Positions 8,977 to 17,982 of a stretch of DNA of 64,000 bases are shown one piece after another (positions within the stretch are counted from its first letter, which is position 1; every line of letters begins with the position of its first letter). A program made the translations under genes and the position numbers. Origin of the DNA: Parazoarcus communis. GTDB lineage: Bacteria > Pseudomonadota > Gammaproteobacteria > Burkholderiales > Rhodocyclaceae. The notes below the pieces were generated by a model, which had not been told where the DNA came from, ran no database searches, and saw only the letters and a program-made list of their open reading frames with translations. Location: NCBI RefSeq assembly GCF_003111665.1, contig NZ_CP022188.1, forward strand, positions 2,666,001 to 2,730,000, read 5' to 3'.

Positions 8977-10261
8977 ATTCTGATTCCTGTGCCAGCTTCT
9001 TGCGCAAGCTCCTCAGGCTGATTGCTACCAGCCCGGCAATGACGGGGATCGACACAGCGGTGATGATTTCCGGCGTGGCTGGTTCGATGAGGTGCTTGGC
9101 GCCCTTGGCCATGTAGTTCACCAGCTGCGATGCGTAGTAGGTGATGGCGACGATGGACAGGCCTTCGACTGTCTCCTGCAGGTGGAGCTGGATCTTTGCG
9201 CGCCGGTTCATCTGCGCGAGCAGTTCCTGATTCTGGCGTTCGAGCTCGATATCGACGCGGGTGCGCAGCAGTTGCGAATTGCGCGCGATCCGGCCGGAGA
9301 GATCCTCCTGACGGCGGGCGATGGTGGCGCAGGTGCTGATGGCCGGCGTGAGCCGGCGTTCCATGAACTCGCGCACGGTCGGGAAGCCCGGCAGGCGTAC
9401 CTCCCGCAGCTCTTCGATGCGCTGTCCCACGAGGCGGTAATAGGCGGCTGCGGCGCCGAAGCGGAAAGTGGTGCGGGCCACCGAGCGCTCGACCTCGGCT
9501 GCGAGACGGGTCAGCCGGGCGAGGACAGCGCGGTCGTCCTCGGTATTGCGCGCCTGCTCCAGCCCGTCCATCAGGTCCGCCAGTTCGTCTTCGGCGCGCG
9601 ACAGCAGCCGCCCAACCTGTTTGGCGACCGGGAAGGCGAGCAGCGCCATCACGCGGTAGGTCTCGATCTCCACCAGGCGCTGCACCATGCGGCCGGACTG
9701 CCGCGGGGTGAGGCCGGCGTCGATCAGCAGGAAATGCGAGAAGCCGTCTTCGTGGATGTGGAAATCGGTGAAGACCCAGCCCGCGCCTTCGGCGACCTGT
9801 GCGGCCACCAGGGTCTTGCCGTGTGGTGAAACCTGCACCATGACCGTATCGGGCGGCACGTCCGAGACCGAGCGCAGCTCGATATGCGCGGCGGCGACGA
9901 GCTGGCCGGGAATGTCCTTGCGCCAGTTGGCCGGTACCGCCAGCAGGGCATTCTCGCCCGCGCTGTCATCTGGTGCGATGCGGTGAAAGAAGGTGTAGCT
10001 CGAGAACTCGTTGTGGCGCTCCCACTTCAGGCGGAACGATTCGGCATCGATGAAGACGTGGCCGGTCTCGGTCTGCGGTTGCGGGAGGCCGAGTTGCTCA
10101 GCCAGTGCTTCGAGGTGCCTGGTCTCGCGTCCCGCGCTGCCTTCGTGGTGCAGGAAGGCCAGGTAAGTGACGAACTCAGGGGTGTCGAGCGGAACCGGGG
10201 GGCGGGCGTGAACCTCGTCGTTCAGGGACAGGCGCAGGGGATGTTCGTTGAACAGGGGCAT
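8975..10261 (-). CDS. DUF3422 family membrane protein
   Basis: A 428-residue protein beginning NEHPLRLSLNDEVHARPP, the hallmark of DUF3422, a proteobacterial family of unknown function. Most of it is soluble and partly helical (the region RLSRAEDELADLMDGLEQAR and later suggests coiled coil). The C-terminal 70 residues contain two hydrophobic stretches (LSIVAITYYASQLVNYMAKG and IITAVSIPVIAGLVAISL), giving a tail anchor similar to CorA-like topologies. The ATG at 10261 starts at the conserved N-terminus. It is followed by a shared bidirectional terminator. Confidence 0.88.
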   Translation of the reverse strand: MPLFNEHPLRLSLNDEVHARPPVPLDTPEFVTYLAFLHHEGSAGRETRHLEALAEQLGLPQPQTETGHVFIDAESFRLKWERHNEFSSYTFFHRIAPDDSAGENALLAVPANWRKDIPGQLVAAAHIELRSVSDVPPDTVMVQVSPHGKTLVAAQVAEGAGWVFTDFHIHEDGFSHFLLIDAGLTPRQSGRMVQRLVEIETYRVMALLAFPVAKQVGRLLSRAEDELADLMDGLEQARNTEDDRAVLARLTRLAAEVERSVARTTFRFGAAAAYYRLVGQRIEELREVRLPGFPTVREFMERRLTPAISTCATIARRQEDLSGRIARNSQLLRTRVDIELERQNQELLAQMNRRAKIQLHLQETVEGLSIVAITYYASQLVNYMAKGAKHLIEPATPEIITAVSIPVIAGLVAISLRSLRKKLAQESE

Positions 10262-10338
10262 GGCGTCGGTTCATGGCCTGGTGGCGCCACGGAGTGGGCG
10301 GGATGCCGCATTCTTGCCCAATGTACGCAGGCAGACAA

Positions 10339-10366
10339 GCACGCCGCGCCGGACGACGCGGCGTGC
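10339..10366 (-). terminator. hairpin after the YceI gene
   Basis: A 10-bp stem (GCACGCCGCG / CGCGGCGTGC) with an eight-base loop lies 13 bases past the stop of the first YceI gene. On the minus strand it is followed only by TTGTCTG, so it is a weak intrinsic terminator. Confidence 0.5.
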
Positions 10367-10378
10367 CTGCATGAACCC

Positions 10379-10957
10379 TTACTGCTTGATGGCTTCGATC
10401 GCGATGTCGAGGGTGACATCGTCGCCGACATTGGGGGCGTACTTGCCGGCGTTGAACTCGCTACGCTTGATCACCGTCGTGGCGTTGGCGCCGATGGCAT
10501 CCTTCTTCAGCATGGGGTGCGGCATGGCCTGGAAGGAGGTGACCGTCAGGGTGACCGGACGGGTGACGCCCTTGATGGTCAGGTTCCCGTCGATGCTGAC
10601 CGGCTTGTCGCCGTCGAACACCACGTTCGTCGATTTGAAGTGTGCGGTGGGGAAGGTGGCGGTATCGAGGAAATCGCTGCCCTGGATGTGGCCGTCGAAG
10701 AGTTCGAAGCCGGTGTCCACCGATTTCATGTCGATGGTGACATCTACCGCAGCGGTCCGAACGGCCTTGTCGAGGGTCACCGTACCCGTGGTCTTGTTGA
10801 AGCGCGACAGCTGCTTCGAGTAACCGAAGTGGGAATACGAGAAGCGCGGGAAGGTATGCGTGCCGTCAATTGCATAGGTTTCCGGCGCGGCATGCGAGGG
10901 TGCCGCGAACAGGGCGAACGGCGCTGCGAGCGCCAGAATGGCGAGGGATTTTTTCAT
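10379..10957 (-). CDS. YceI family periplasmic protein (last gene of cluster)
   Basis: A 192-residue protein with a signal peptide cleaved after PSHA. The mature part begins with APETYAIDGTHTFPRFSYSHFGYSKQ, typical of the YceI lipocalin-like fold, which binds isoprenoid-type lipids in its barrel. Motifs 'VDVTIDMKSVDTG' and 'IKGVTRPVTLTVT' are family hallmarks. It lies 59 bases after a second YceI gene in the same orientation, downstream of cytochrome b561. YceI and b561-type cytochromes are neighbours in many proteobacteria (yceJ-yceI in E. coli), which suggests a quinone-related envelope function. It has only modest similarity to its neighbour, so the pair is not a recent tandem duplication. 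Confidence 0.92.
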   Translation of the reverse strand: MKKSLAILALAAPFALFAAPSHAAPETYAIDGTHTFPRFSYSHFGYSKQLSRFNKTTGTVTLDKAVRTAAVDVTIDMKSVDTGFELFDGHIQGSDFLDTATFPTAHFKSTNVVFDGDKPVSIDGNLTIKGVTRPVTLTVTSFQAMPHPMLKKDAIGANATTVIKRSEFNAGKYAPNVGDDVTLDIAIEAIKQ

Positions 10958-11016
10958 CTTTGGTCCTGATTGAGTTGAGGGTGGGAAAGTGGCGCAGTGG
11001 TGGTGCAGTGACGATT

Positions 11017-11595
11017 TCAGGGGGCAGCCTGAAGCGCACGCAACTGGAAGTTGATCTGGATTTCATTGGCGACGATGGTGGTGTCGGCCCATTCGCCTTC
11101 GCCGATTGCGAAGTCGTTGCGCTTGAGCTTCAAGCTGCCCTTTACGGTGGCCGCCGTGCCCTGCGCTTCGAAGGTGAAGGGTGCGGTCACGTTTCGGGTC
11201 TGGCCCTTGATCGTGAGTTTGCCCGCGACTTCGTAGCGCTTGTCTCCAAGTGCCTTGAACGCGGTCGATTCGAAGCGGGCAAGCGGATGCGCGGCCGTGT
11301 TGAACCAGGTCCTGGTCTTGACCTCTTCATTGCCCTCGGTCGAGCCGGTGTCGATGCTGGCGACCTCGATGTCGAAGGCGGCGCGCCCGGCTTCGGGGTG
11401 GGCGGGGTCGAACCTGATATTGGCGGCGAAGCGGTCGAACTTGCCATCCATGCCGACACCCATCTGGGTGTACTGGAAGGTGAAGCGGCTTGCTGCCTTA
11501 TCGATAGCGGTGAATTCGGCCGCGCTTGCGGCGGTGATTGTGGCCAGCGAGAGGGCAGCGGCCGTGGCGAAGTTTCGCAGTGTGCCTGTTTTCAT
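11017..11595 (-). CDS. YceI family periplasmic protein (upstream copy)
   Basis: A 192-residue YceI protein. The ATG at 11595 (MKTGTLRNFATAAALSLA) opens a clear signal peptide ending ASAA; the longer upstream frame lacks family features. The mature part shows FTAIDKAASRFTFQYTQMGV and 'LTIKGQTRNVTAPFTFE', the family's strand signatures. It sits 79 bases downstream of cytochrome b561 and 59 bases upstream of the other YceI gene, so all three are probably transcribed together. It is expected to carry a hydrophobic prenyl-type ligand in the periplasm. The ligand is not known from sequence. Confidence 0.92.
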   Translation of the reverse strand: MKTGTLRNFATAAALSLATITAASAAEFTAIDKAASRFTFQYTQMGVGMDGKFDRFAANIRFDPAHPEAGRAAFDIEVASIDTGSTEGNEEVKTRTWFNTAAHPLARFESTAFKALGDKRYEVAGKLTIKGQTRNVTAPFTFEAQGTAATVKGSLKLKRNDFAIGEGEWADTTIVANEIQINFQLRALQAAP

Positions 11596-11674
11596 GAGGG
11601 GCTCCGGGTGGGTGTGCGCACTTGCAAGCATGCAAGGTGCTGTTGTGGTGAATGGGGGGCGCGGTTCAGGCCGA

Positions 11675-12214
11675 TTAGCCCTGTCGTTTCCCCGGCAGCA
11701 TCCTGCGCAGGATGTCGTCACGGTCGATGAAGTGGTGCTTGAGTGCCGCGCCAATATGGGCGATGACGAGTGCGGCCAGGCTGAGGTTCAGCGCTTCATG
11801 CACCGACTGCAGCAGGTCGCCGAGTTCAGCGTTCTTAGACAACAGGTCGGGCAGAGGGACGATGCCGAACCAGACGGTCTGGAAACCCTTGGCCGAACTC
11901 ATCAGCCAGCCGGAAAGCGGGATGGCAAGCATCAGCAGGTAGAGCGCGACATGGGTGCCATGGGCGATCATCCGCAGCGCCTTGGGCATGGTCTCGGGCA
12001 GCGGCGGTGCCGGGTGGCGCAGGCGCCAGGCGAGGCGCACCAGCACCAGCATGAAAAGGCTGACGCCTGCCCATTTGTGCCATGAGTAGAGCTTGAGCTT
12101 GAATGGCGACAGCGGCAGTTCGTGCATGTAGACGCCGAGCGAGAATGCACCGATCAGCCCGAGTGCCATGAGCCAGTGCAGCGAAACGGCAGTGCGTGTG
12201 TAGGTTGTGTTCAT
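11675..12214 (-). CDS. cytochrome b561 family membrane protein
   Basis: A 179-residue four-helix membrane protein of the bacterial b561 (YceJ/CybB) type. Hydrophobic helices are visible near residues 10-30, 45-65, 88-108 and 142-162. Histidines that can ligate two haems are present in the expected helices (LHWLMALG, YSWHKWAG, HGTHVALYL, LVIAHIGAALKHH). The family moves electrons between ubiquinol and haem at the inner membrane. It is 17 bases downstream of the YgiD-type gene and upstream of two YceI genes, giving a four-gene unit ygiD-cybB-yceI-yceI. Confidence 0.9.
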   Translation of the reverse strand: MNTTYTRTAVSLHWLMALGLIGAFSLGVYMHELPLSPFKLKLYSWHKWAGVSLFMLVLVRLAWRLRHPAPPLPETMPKALRMIAHGTHVALYLLMLAIPLSGWLMSSAKGFQTVWFGIVPLPDLLSKNAELGDLLQSVHEALNLSLAALVIAHIGAALKHHFIDRDDILRRMLPGKRQG

Positions 12215-12231
12215 CGTCTTGTCCGTCGGGT

Positions 12232-13047
12232 TTATCGGTTCGGCGGCGCGAGGCCGGGCCCGGTGCCAAACATGAAGCTGTCCATTGCAAGCACGTCGTG
12301 AGTGATGCCGCCCGAAATGCGTGCGCTCTGCGTCCAGTCCTTGCCGGCCGCGCCGATTGCCGCGAACAGGGGCAGAAAGTGTTCGTCGGTGGGGTGGGCG
12401 CGGACTGCAAATGGCGCTTTTGTACGGTAGTCCAGCAGTTCGCCAAGTGCGCCCTCATCGATCTGCTTCCATACCCAGTCGGCAAACGTGCTGGCATAGG
12501 CTTCGACGCCGGATTGCGCTGCGTGTTCAGCGAATACTTCGTGCAGGTTGTGGGTGAGGCTGCCTGAGGCGACGAACAGAATGTCCTGCTCGCGCAGCGT
12601 GGCAAGGGCCTGACCGAGCTCCAGCAAGGCGAGCGGCGACGGGATGGCCGGTTGTGAGACCTGAATGACGGGAACGTCGGCTTCGGGGAAAAGGTGCATC
12701 AGCGGCACCCATGCGCCGTGGTCCCGACCGCGCCCGGCGTCGGCACGTGCCTCGATGCCGTGGTGGGCGAGCGTCGCGATGACTTCCGCGGCAAGCGCGG
12801 GCGCCGCAGGGGCGGGATACTGGAGCGAATACAGTTCGCGCGGAAAGCCGCCGAAGTCGTGAATGGTGTCGAGTGCGGCGCCGCTCTGAACCCTGACCCC
12901 GCGGGTCATCCAGTGCGGCGACAGCACGACTGCGGCACGTGGTCGTGGCAGTCTGCGACCCAGTTCGCCGAGCCGGGGGCCGAGCAGGCCGGGCTCGACG
13001 GCGAACATGGGTGAGCCGTGAGAGATGAAGAGTGTAGGGAGTGGCAC
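12232..13047 (-). CDS. YgiD/LigB-type extradiol dioxygenase family protein
   Basis: A 271-residue protein of the class III extradiol (LigB, DODA) family, of the YgiD type. Visible signatures are TLFISHGSPMFAVEPG at the N-terminus (first metal histidine), VVLSPHWMTRGV, IHDFGGFPRELYSLQYP, GRGRDHGAWVPLMHLFP and FVASGSLTHNLHEVF. The histidines in these motifs are those used for metal binding in the family. Members open catecholic rings such as DOPA or act on related aromatics. The GTG at 13047 follows GGCGGA and starts at the conserved N-terminus. It heads the b561/YceI unit and is divergent from a LysR gene 113 bases away, which probably controls it. Confidence 0.88.
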   Translation of the reverse strand: MPLPTLFISHGSPMFAVEPGLLGPRLGELGRRLPRPRAAVVLSPHWMTRGVRVQSGAALDTIHDFGGFPRELYSLQYPAPAAPALAAEVIATLAHHGIEARADAGRGRDHGAWVPLMHLFPEADVPVIQVSQPAIPSPLALLELGQALATLREQDILFVASGSLTHNLHEVFAEHAAQSGVEAYASTFADWVWKQIDEGALGELLDYRTKAPFAVRAHPTDEHFLPLFAAIGAAGKDWTQSARISGGITHDVLAMDSFMFGTGPGLAPPNR

Positions 13048-13134
13048 GGGGTCCGCCTTGTCCTGGTGCGTATTCGATGTCCGCAGTGTATTGACGACTC
13101 AGGGGTGGATAAATAGTTGAGCGTTTGACTTACT

Positions 13135-13167
13135 GTCTCTGAAATCGAGACAATGTCCCAATGGGAC
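13135..13167 (+). promoter_or_regulatory. dyad symmetries at the LysR gene start
   Basis: Two inverted repeats lie side by side in the LysR/YgiD spacer: GTCTC-N7-GAGAC at 13135-13151 and GTCCCA-A-TGGGAC at 13155-13167. The second spans the ATG of the LysR gene. The first is shaped like a LysR half-site pair, the second like an autorepression site. No protein-binding evidence is available from sequence alone. Confidence 0.4.
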
Positions 13168-14117
13168 GTTTCCGCGAAATGAACAGCTTTGTTGCAGTCG
13201 TCGAGGCGGGCAGTTTTGTCGCAGCGGGCGAAGTGCTGCGCCTGTCCAAGGCAGCGGTGTCGCGCAGTGTGATCGAGCTCGAGACCCGCCTCGGTGCCCG
13301 CCTGCTGCAGCGCACGACCCGGCGGCTGTCGCTGACCGAGGCCGGGCGGGCTTACTACGGGCATTGCAAACAGATCCTTGCCGAACTGGAAGAGGCGGAT
13401 CGTGCAGTGGGCGTGGTCAGTGGCAATCCGGTCGGGCGTCTGCGCATCAACGCGCCCTATTCTTTCGGAATACAGCACCTCGCGCCCCTGTGGGGCGGGT
13501 TCATGGCGAAGTATCCCGATGTCGAACTCGACATCAGTCTCTCCGACCGACTGGTCGACGTCGTCGACGAAGGCTTCGATGTCGTCATCCGCATCAGTCG
13601 GCTGCAGGATTCGACCCTTGTCCATCGGCGGCTTGCGTCCACCCGGCTGTTGATCTGCGCCAGTCCGGAATACCTTGAGCAGCACGGCGTGCCAGCCTCG
13701 GTCGAGGACATTGCCCGTCATCGCGTGATTGCATACAGCTATGCAGCGCAGGGTGACGTTTGGCGCTTCACGACGCCGCAGGGTGAGCAAGAGGTGCAGA
13801 CCAAACCGCATGTCCGCACCAATAACGGCGACACCTGCCGCGCGCTGGCGCTCGCTCACCAGGGGCTGGTAAAGCAGCCTGATTTTCTCGTGGGAAATGA
13901 TCTTGCACAGGGTCGTCTGGTTGAAGTGCTGCCAGAATGTCTGGTCGGGGAGATCGATGTCTACGCGGTCTATCCTTCGCGCAAACACCTCTCGGTCAAG
14001 ATCCGTGTGCTGATCGACTACCTGGCCGAAGCCTTCGAGCGGCCCGCGTGGGCGTGGCAGGGCGGCGCCAGCCATGATGGGGGGCGACAGGCGGGTACCG
14101 CGCCGGCGCGTCCGTGA
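13161..14117 (+). CDS. LysR-type transcriptional regulator
   Basis: A 318-residue LysR regulator. The N-terminal winged helix is clear: MNSFVAVVEAGSFVAAGEVL, then the recognition helix SKAAVSRSVIELETRLGARL and LQRTTRRLSLTEAG. The rest is the periplasmic-binding-protein-like effector domain, opening near residue 90 (VGRLRINAPYSFGIQHLAPL), as in the CrgA/DsdC-like group that often governs aromatic or stress genes. It is transcribed divergently from the ygiD-cybB-yceI-yceI unit, and by the usual rule for LysR proteins it likely regulates that unit and itself. The tail from about residue 300 is low complexity (GGASHDGGRQAGTAPARP). The effector is unknown. Confidence 0.92.
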   Translation: MGRFREMNSFVAVVEAGSFVAAGEVLRLSKAAVSRSVIELETRLGARLLQRTTRRLSLTEAGRAYYGHCKQILAELEEADRAVGVVSGNPVGRLRINAPYSFGIQHLAPLWGGFMAKYPDVELDISLSDRLVDVVDEGFDVVIRISRLQDSTLVHRRLASTRLLICASPEYLEQHGVPASVEDIARHRVIAYSYAAQGDVWRFTTPQGEQEVQTKPHVRTNNGDTCRALALAHQGLVKQPDFLVGNDLAQGRLVEVLPECLVGEIDVYAVYPSRKHLSVKIRVLIDYLAEAFERPAWAWQGGASHDGGRQAGTAPARP

Positions 14118-14209
14118 CGCATGGTGCAAGGTGGCGGACTGCGCGATGTCAGGGTGCTGCTTCATGCTGTGTGCTTGCCGGGAACGACCGAACATGACGG
14201 AATTCATAC

Positions 14210-15364
14210 ATGTGGCCTGAACAGAATACGGAGCCCAGTCCTGACGTGCTCCCCGAGGCTGGGGGAACGATCCTCGTCGTCGATGACGTGCCGGACAATC
14301 TCGCGGTCCTGGGGGTGCTGCTGCAGCCTCACTACGATGTGCTGGCGGCGCCTTCGGGCACACGGGCGCTCGAGATCTGTGCGCACGGACCCGTGCCGGA
14401 CCTGATCCTGCTCGACGTCATGATGCCGGGCATGGACGGCTACGAGGTGCTGGCGCACCTTCGCGGGCAGCCTGCGACACGTGACATTCCGGTGATCTTC
14501 CTCACCGCGCTGGACGACCCGCGCGACGAAGAGCAGGGTCTGGCACTCGGCGCGGCGGACTACATCACCAAGCCGATTCACCCTGCGGTTGTGCTCGCCC
14601 GCGTGCGCAACCAGCTTGAGGTCAAACGCGCGCGAGAAATGCTGCACAACCGGAACCTTGATCTCGAGTCAGAAGTGGCGCGGCGAATGGCCGAGAACGA
14701 CATGACGCAGCTGGTGACGATCCGCGCGCTGGCTCACCTGGCCGAAACGCGCGACCCGGAAACCGGCAACCACATTCTGCGCACGCAGGCTTATGTGCGT
14801 CTGCTGGCCACCCGGCTGCAGGCTCATCCGCGTTTTCAAGCGAGGCTGGACCCGGGCTACATCGAGCTGCTGACGCGCTCGGCGCCGTTGCACGACATCG
14901 GCAAGGTCGGGATCCCGGACCATATTCTGCTCAAGCCCGGGCCACTTGCTGCCGATGAATGGATCATCATGCAGACGCACTCCCGCCTTGGTGCGGAGGC
15001 GATCGAACTGGCAGAGGGGGACATCGAGCAGCCCTTGCCCTTTCTGGCCCTGGCAAAGGAGATCGCGCGCTGGCATCACGAGCGCTGGGATGGCAGTGGC
15101 TACCCGGACGGGCTCAGGGGCGACGAGATTCCGGTTTCGGCGCGGCTGATGGCCGTTGCCGATGTTTTCGATGCGCTGATTTCGGATCGCATCTACAAGG
15201 CAGGCATGTCTTACGCCGACGCGCGGAAACTCATCGAGGCGGGGCGCGGACTGCACTTCGACCCGGACGTGGTCGACGCCTTCCTGAGCGGATTCGACGC
15301 ATTTGTCGACATCGCGGAGCAACATCGGGATGTCCATCGCGCCCTGTCCTCAGGCGGCACCTGA
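14210..15364 (+). CDS. response regulator with HD-GYP phosphodiesterase output
   Basis: A 384-residue two-domain protein. Residues about 20-140 are a receiver domain with acidic pair VVDDVPDN, phosphoacceptor aspartate near residue 68 (LILLDVMMPGMDGYE) and lysine in ADYITKPI. A short coiled linker follows. Residues about 175-370 form an HD-GYP domain with metal motif HDIGKVGIPDHIL near residue 228, HHERWDGSGYPDGL and DVFDALISDRIYK. HD-GYP enzymes hydrolyse c-di-GMP to GMP. All core residues appear present, so it should be active. It stands directly upstream of a hybrid histidine kinase gene (21 bases apart), a likely phosphodonor. The start has only a weak ribosome site. Confidence 0.95.
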   Translation: MWPEQNTEPSPDVLPEAGGTILVVDDVPDNLAVLGVLLQPHYDVLAAPSGTRALEICAHGPVPDLILLDVMMPGMDGYEVLAHLRGQPATRDIPVIFLTALDDPRDEEQGLALGAADYITKPIHPAVVLARVRNQLEVKRAREMLHNRNLDLESEVARRMAENDMTQLVTIRALAHLAETRDPETGNHILRTQAYVRLLATRLQAHPRFQARLDPGYIELLTRSAPLHDIGKVGIPDHILLKPGPLAADEWIIMQTHSRLGAEAIELAEGDIEQPLPFLALAKEIARWHHERWDGSGYPDGLRGDEIPVSARLMAVADVFDALISDRIYKAGMSYADARKLIEAGRGLHFDPDVVDAFLSGFDAFVDIAEQHRDVHRALSSGGT

Positions 15365-15385
15365 CCGCTGCAGGAGACTGACCGA

Positions 15386-17908
15386 ATGGAAGCAGACCCG
15401 TCGGCAACGGCGACAGATTCTGACAGCAAGGCGCTTCGTCGTGCCGCCTGGCGGGTGGTGCTGCCCTACGCCTTGTTCGCGAGCGTATGGATCGTGCTCT
15501 CCGACCGTGCGCTCGATCTCTTGCCCGACGCCATCGCAGACAAGGCCTGGCTGCAGACCTTCAAGGGCTGGTTCTTCGTGTTCATCACCTCACTGCTGCT
15601 CTATGGCGTGGTGCGCGACATGCTGCTGCGGCTCACCGAGGCGAGTCGGCGCAGGCATGAGGAACAGCGCAGCCGTCTGCAGGCTGCACGACTCCTGAGC
15701 GCGATTGCCGAGAGTTCGAGCGATGCGATTTTTGCCAAGGACCTCAGCGGCCGCTACCTGTTGTTCAACAAGGCGGCGGCCGGCTTTGTCGGCAAGGACG
15801 CGGAGGAAGTTCTGGGGCATGACGACCGCGTGCTCTTTCCGCCTGCTTACGCGCAGATGGTGATGGCCAACGACCAGCAGGTCATGGCAGCCGGGGAGAC
15901 CATGAGCTTTGAGGAAACGGTGAGCTTGGCCGACCGCGAAGTCACGTATCTTGCCACGAAGGGGGTGTTGCGCGGAGCGAGTGGCGAGGTCACCGGTATG
16001 TACGGAATTTCGCGTGACATCTCCGCGCTCAAGGCCGTCGAGTCCGAACTGCGAAAGCTGTCGCAGGTCGTTGAGCAAAGCCCCGAGAGTGTCATCGTGA
16101 CCGATCTCGAGGGTCGGATCGAATACGTCAACGAAGCCTTCACGGGGCATAGCGGCTATCTGGCTGCCGAGGTGCTCGGTCAGCCTGCGAGCATGTTCGG
16201 CGAGACCCTGACGCCCGCGTCAAGCTTCAAGGAACTGTGGTCAGCCCTGTCGCGTGGTGAGGCGTGGAGCGGCGAGTTCATCAATCAGCGCAAGGACGGC
16301 AGCAGCTATGCCGTGTTCGCTCGGGTGGTGCCGATCCACCGCGAAGACGGCAGCATCTCGAACTACATGTCGCTGCAGGAGGACATCACCGAGAAGAAGC
16401 TTATCGAGGCCGAACTGGAGCAGCACCGCAAGCATCTCGAAGAGCTGGTAGCGAGCAGGACGGCCGAGCTGAGGGATGCCACCGAACGTGCGAACGCGGC
16501 CAGCGAGGCCAAGAGCGCTTTCCTGGCCAATATGAGCCATGAGATCCGGACCCCGATGAATGCCATCATCGGCCTCACCCACCTCCTGCGCCGGGATCAT
16601 CCTGCGCAGCGCCAGATCGAACGCCTGGACCGGGTGGGCAGTGCAGCGCGTCACCTTCTGTCCGTGATCAACGATATTCTCGACCTGTCCAAGGTCGAGG
16701 CGGGCCGGCTCCGGCTGGAGAACAGCGAGTTTGCCTTGGGCGCAGTCTTCGAGCATGTGCAGTCCCTGATCGCCGAGCAGGCGAAAGCAAAGGGGCTGAC
16801 CGTTGAGTTTGACACCCGCGATGTGCCGGGACGGCTGTGCGGCGACGCCACCCGCTTGCGTCAGGCCCTGCTCAATTACGCAGTGAATGCGATCAAGTTT
16901 ACCGAGCACGGTTCGGTGTCGCTGAGCGCATCCGTTGCAGAAGACCGGGGTGATGAGTTGCTCGTAAGGTTTGAGGTCAGGGACACCGGCATGGGTGTGG
17001 CGGCTGAAAAGATTCCCCGCCTGTTCGATGCCTTCGAACAGGCGGACGCGTCTACCACCCGGCGTTTTGGGGGAACCGGTCTTGGCCTGGCGATCACCCG
17101 CCGGCTAGCGACCCTGATGGGGGGAGAGGCGGGCGCCGAGAGTGAGCCGGGGCAGGGCAGCACCTTCTGGTTCACTGCCGTGCTCAGGCGGGGACGCGGC
17201 GCGGTGGCCAACCCCCCGTCCGTGTCCGCCGGCGAGTCCGAACGCGTCCTTCGCGAGCAACATGCAGGCGCTCGTGTACTGCTGGCTGAAGACAATCCGG
17301 TCAATCGCGAAGTGGCACTGGATCTGCTGAATGCAGTCGGCCTGGCCGTCGAATCGGTCTCCACCGGGCGGGCCGTGCTCGAGCGCTGTCGCACATGCGA
17401 CTTCGATCTGATCCTGATGGACATGAGGATGCCCGAGATGGACGGACTGGACGCCACGCGGGCCTTGCGGGCGCAGACGCGCAACCGTCACACCCCGGTC
17501 GTCGCCCTGACGGCCAACGTTTTCGAGGAGGACCGTCGTGCCTGCTTTGCGGCGGGCATGGACGACTTCGTGGCCAAACCAGTGGATCCGCAGGACCTGT
17601 ATTCGACACTGCTGCGCTGGTTGCCGTCGCGTGCGGTGGCGGCAACAGACGCCGCGCAGGCGCCGGTGCCTGCGGACCCCTCTTCTGCTGAGTGCGCGCC
17701 CGAGGTGTTCGAAGCTGCAGTCGCGCAAATGAAGCTGTATCTGGCGAACGCAAACATGCGCGCCAACCGCCTGCTCGAGGACGAGCGTAGCGTCTTCGCA
17801 ACGGCACTCGGTTCTGTTTTTGCAGAATTCGAGCACAATGTAGCCTGCTTCAGGTATCCGGAGGCACTGGCCCTGCTGGCGCAGAGTCGGACGCCCGGGC
17901 GCGACTGA
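15386..17908 (+). CDS. membrane hybrid histidine kinase (PAS-PAS-HK-REC)
   Basis: An 840-residue hybrid sensor kinase. Two hydrophobic stretches near residues 20-36 and 56-75 make an N-terminal membrane hairpin. Two PAS domains follow (about 90-220 and 225-345; IAESSSDAIFAKDLSGRYLL and VVEQSPESVIVTDLEGRIEY). The kinase core has the phospho-histidine in MSHEIRTPMN near residue 385, an N box (LLNYAVNAIKFTEHG), DTGMGV, and GGTGLGLAIT. A receiver domain starts near 625 with its aspartate near residue 678 (LILMDMRMPEMDG). The last 120 residues lack a clear histidine phosphotransfer site. The ATG follows CAGGAGAC. Co-orientation with the HD-GYP regulator and the next GGDEF-EAL gene suggests one signalling unit. 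The signal is unknown. Confidence 0.95.
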   Translation: MEADPSATATDSDSKALRRAAWRVVLPYALFASVWIVLSDRALDLLPDAIADKAWLQTFKGWFFVFITSLLLYGVVRDMLLRLTEASRRRHEEQRSRLQAARLLSAIAESSSDAIFAKDLSGRYLLFNKAAAGFVGKDAEEVLGHDDRVLFPPAYAQMVMANDQQVMAAGETMSFEETVSLADREVTYLATKGVLRGASGEVTGMYGISRDISALKAVESELRKLSQVVEQSPESVIVTDLEGRIEYVNEAFTGHSGYLAAEVLGQPASMFGETLTPASSFKELWSALSRGEAWSGEFINQRKDGSSYAVFARVVPIHREDGSISNYMSLQEDITEKKLIEAELEQHRKHLEELVASRTAELRDATERANAASEAKSAFLANMSHEIRTPMNAIIGLTHLLRRDHPAQRQIERLDRVGSAARHLLSVINDILDLSKVEAGRLRLENSEFALGAVFEHVQSLIAEQAKAKGLTVEFDTRDVPGRLCGDATRLRQALLNYAVNAIKFTEHGSVSLSASVAEDRGDELLVRFEVRDTGMGVAAEKIPRLFDAFEQADASTTRRFGGTGLGLAITRRLATLMGGEAGAESEPGQGSTFWFTAVLRRGRGAVANPPSVSAGESERVLREQHAGARVLLAEDNPVNREVALDLLNAVGLAVESVSTGRAVLERCRTCDFDLILMDMRMPEMDGLDATRALRAQTRNRHTPVVALTANVFEEDRRACFAAGMDDFVAKPVDPQDLYSTLLRWLPSRAVAATDAAQAPVPADPSSAECAPEVFEAAVAQMKLYLANANMRANRLLEDERSVFATALGSVFAEFEHNVACFRYPEALALLAQSRTPGRD

Positions 17909-17982
17909 GTTTCGGAAACCCGTTCGAGCCGTTACGATGTATGGCCGGACACGCGCGCTGACCCGACCACCTTGCCGGAGAC

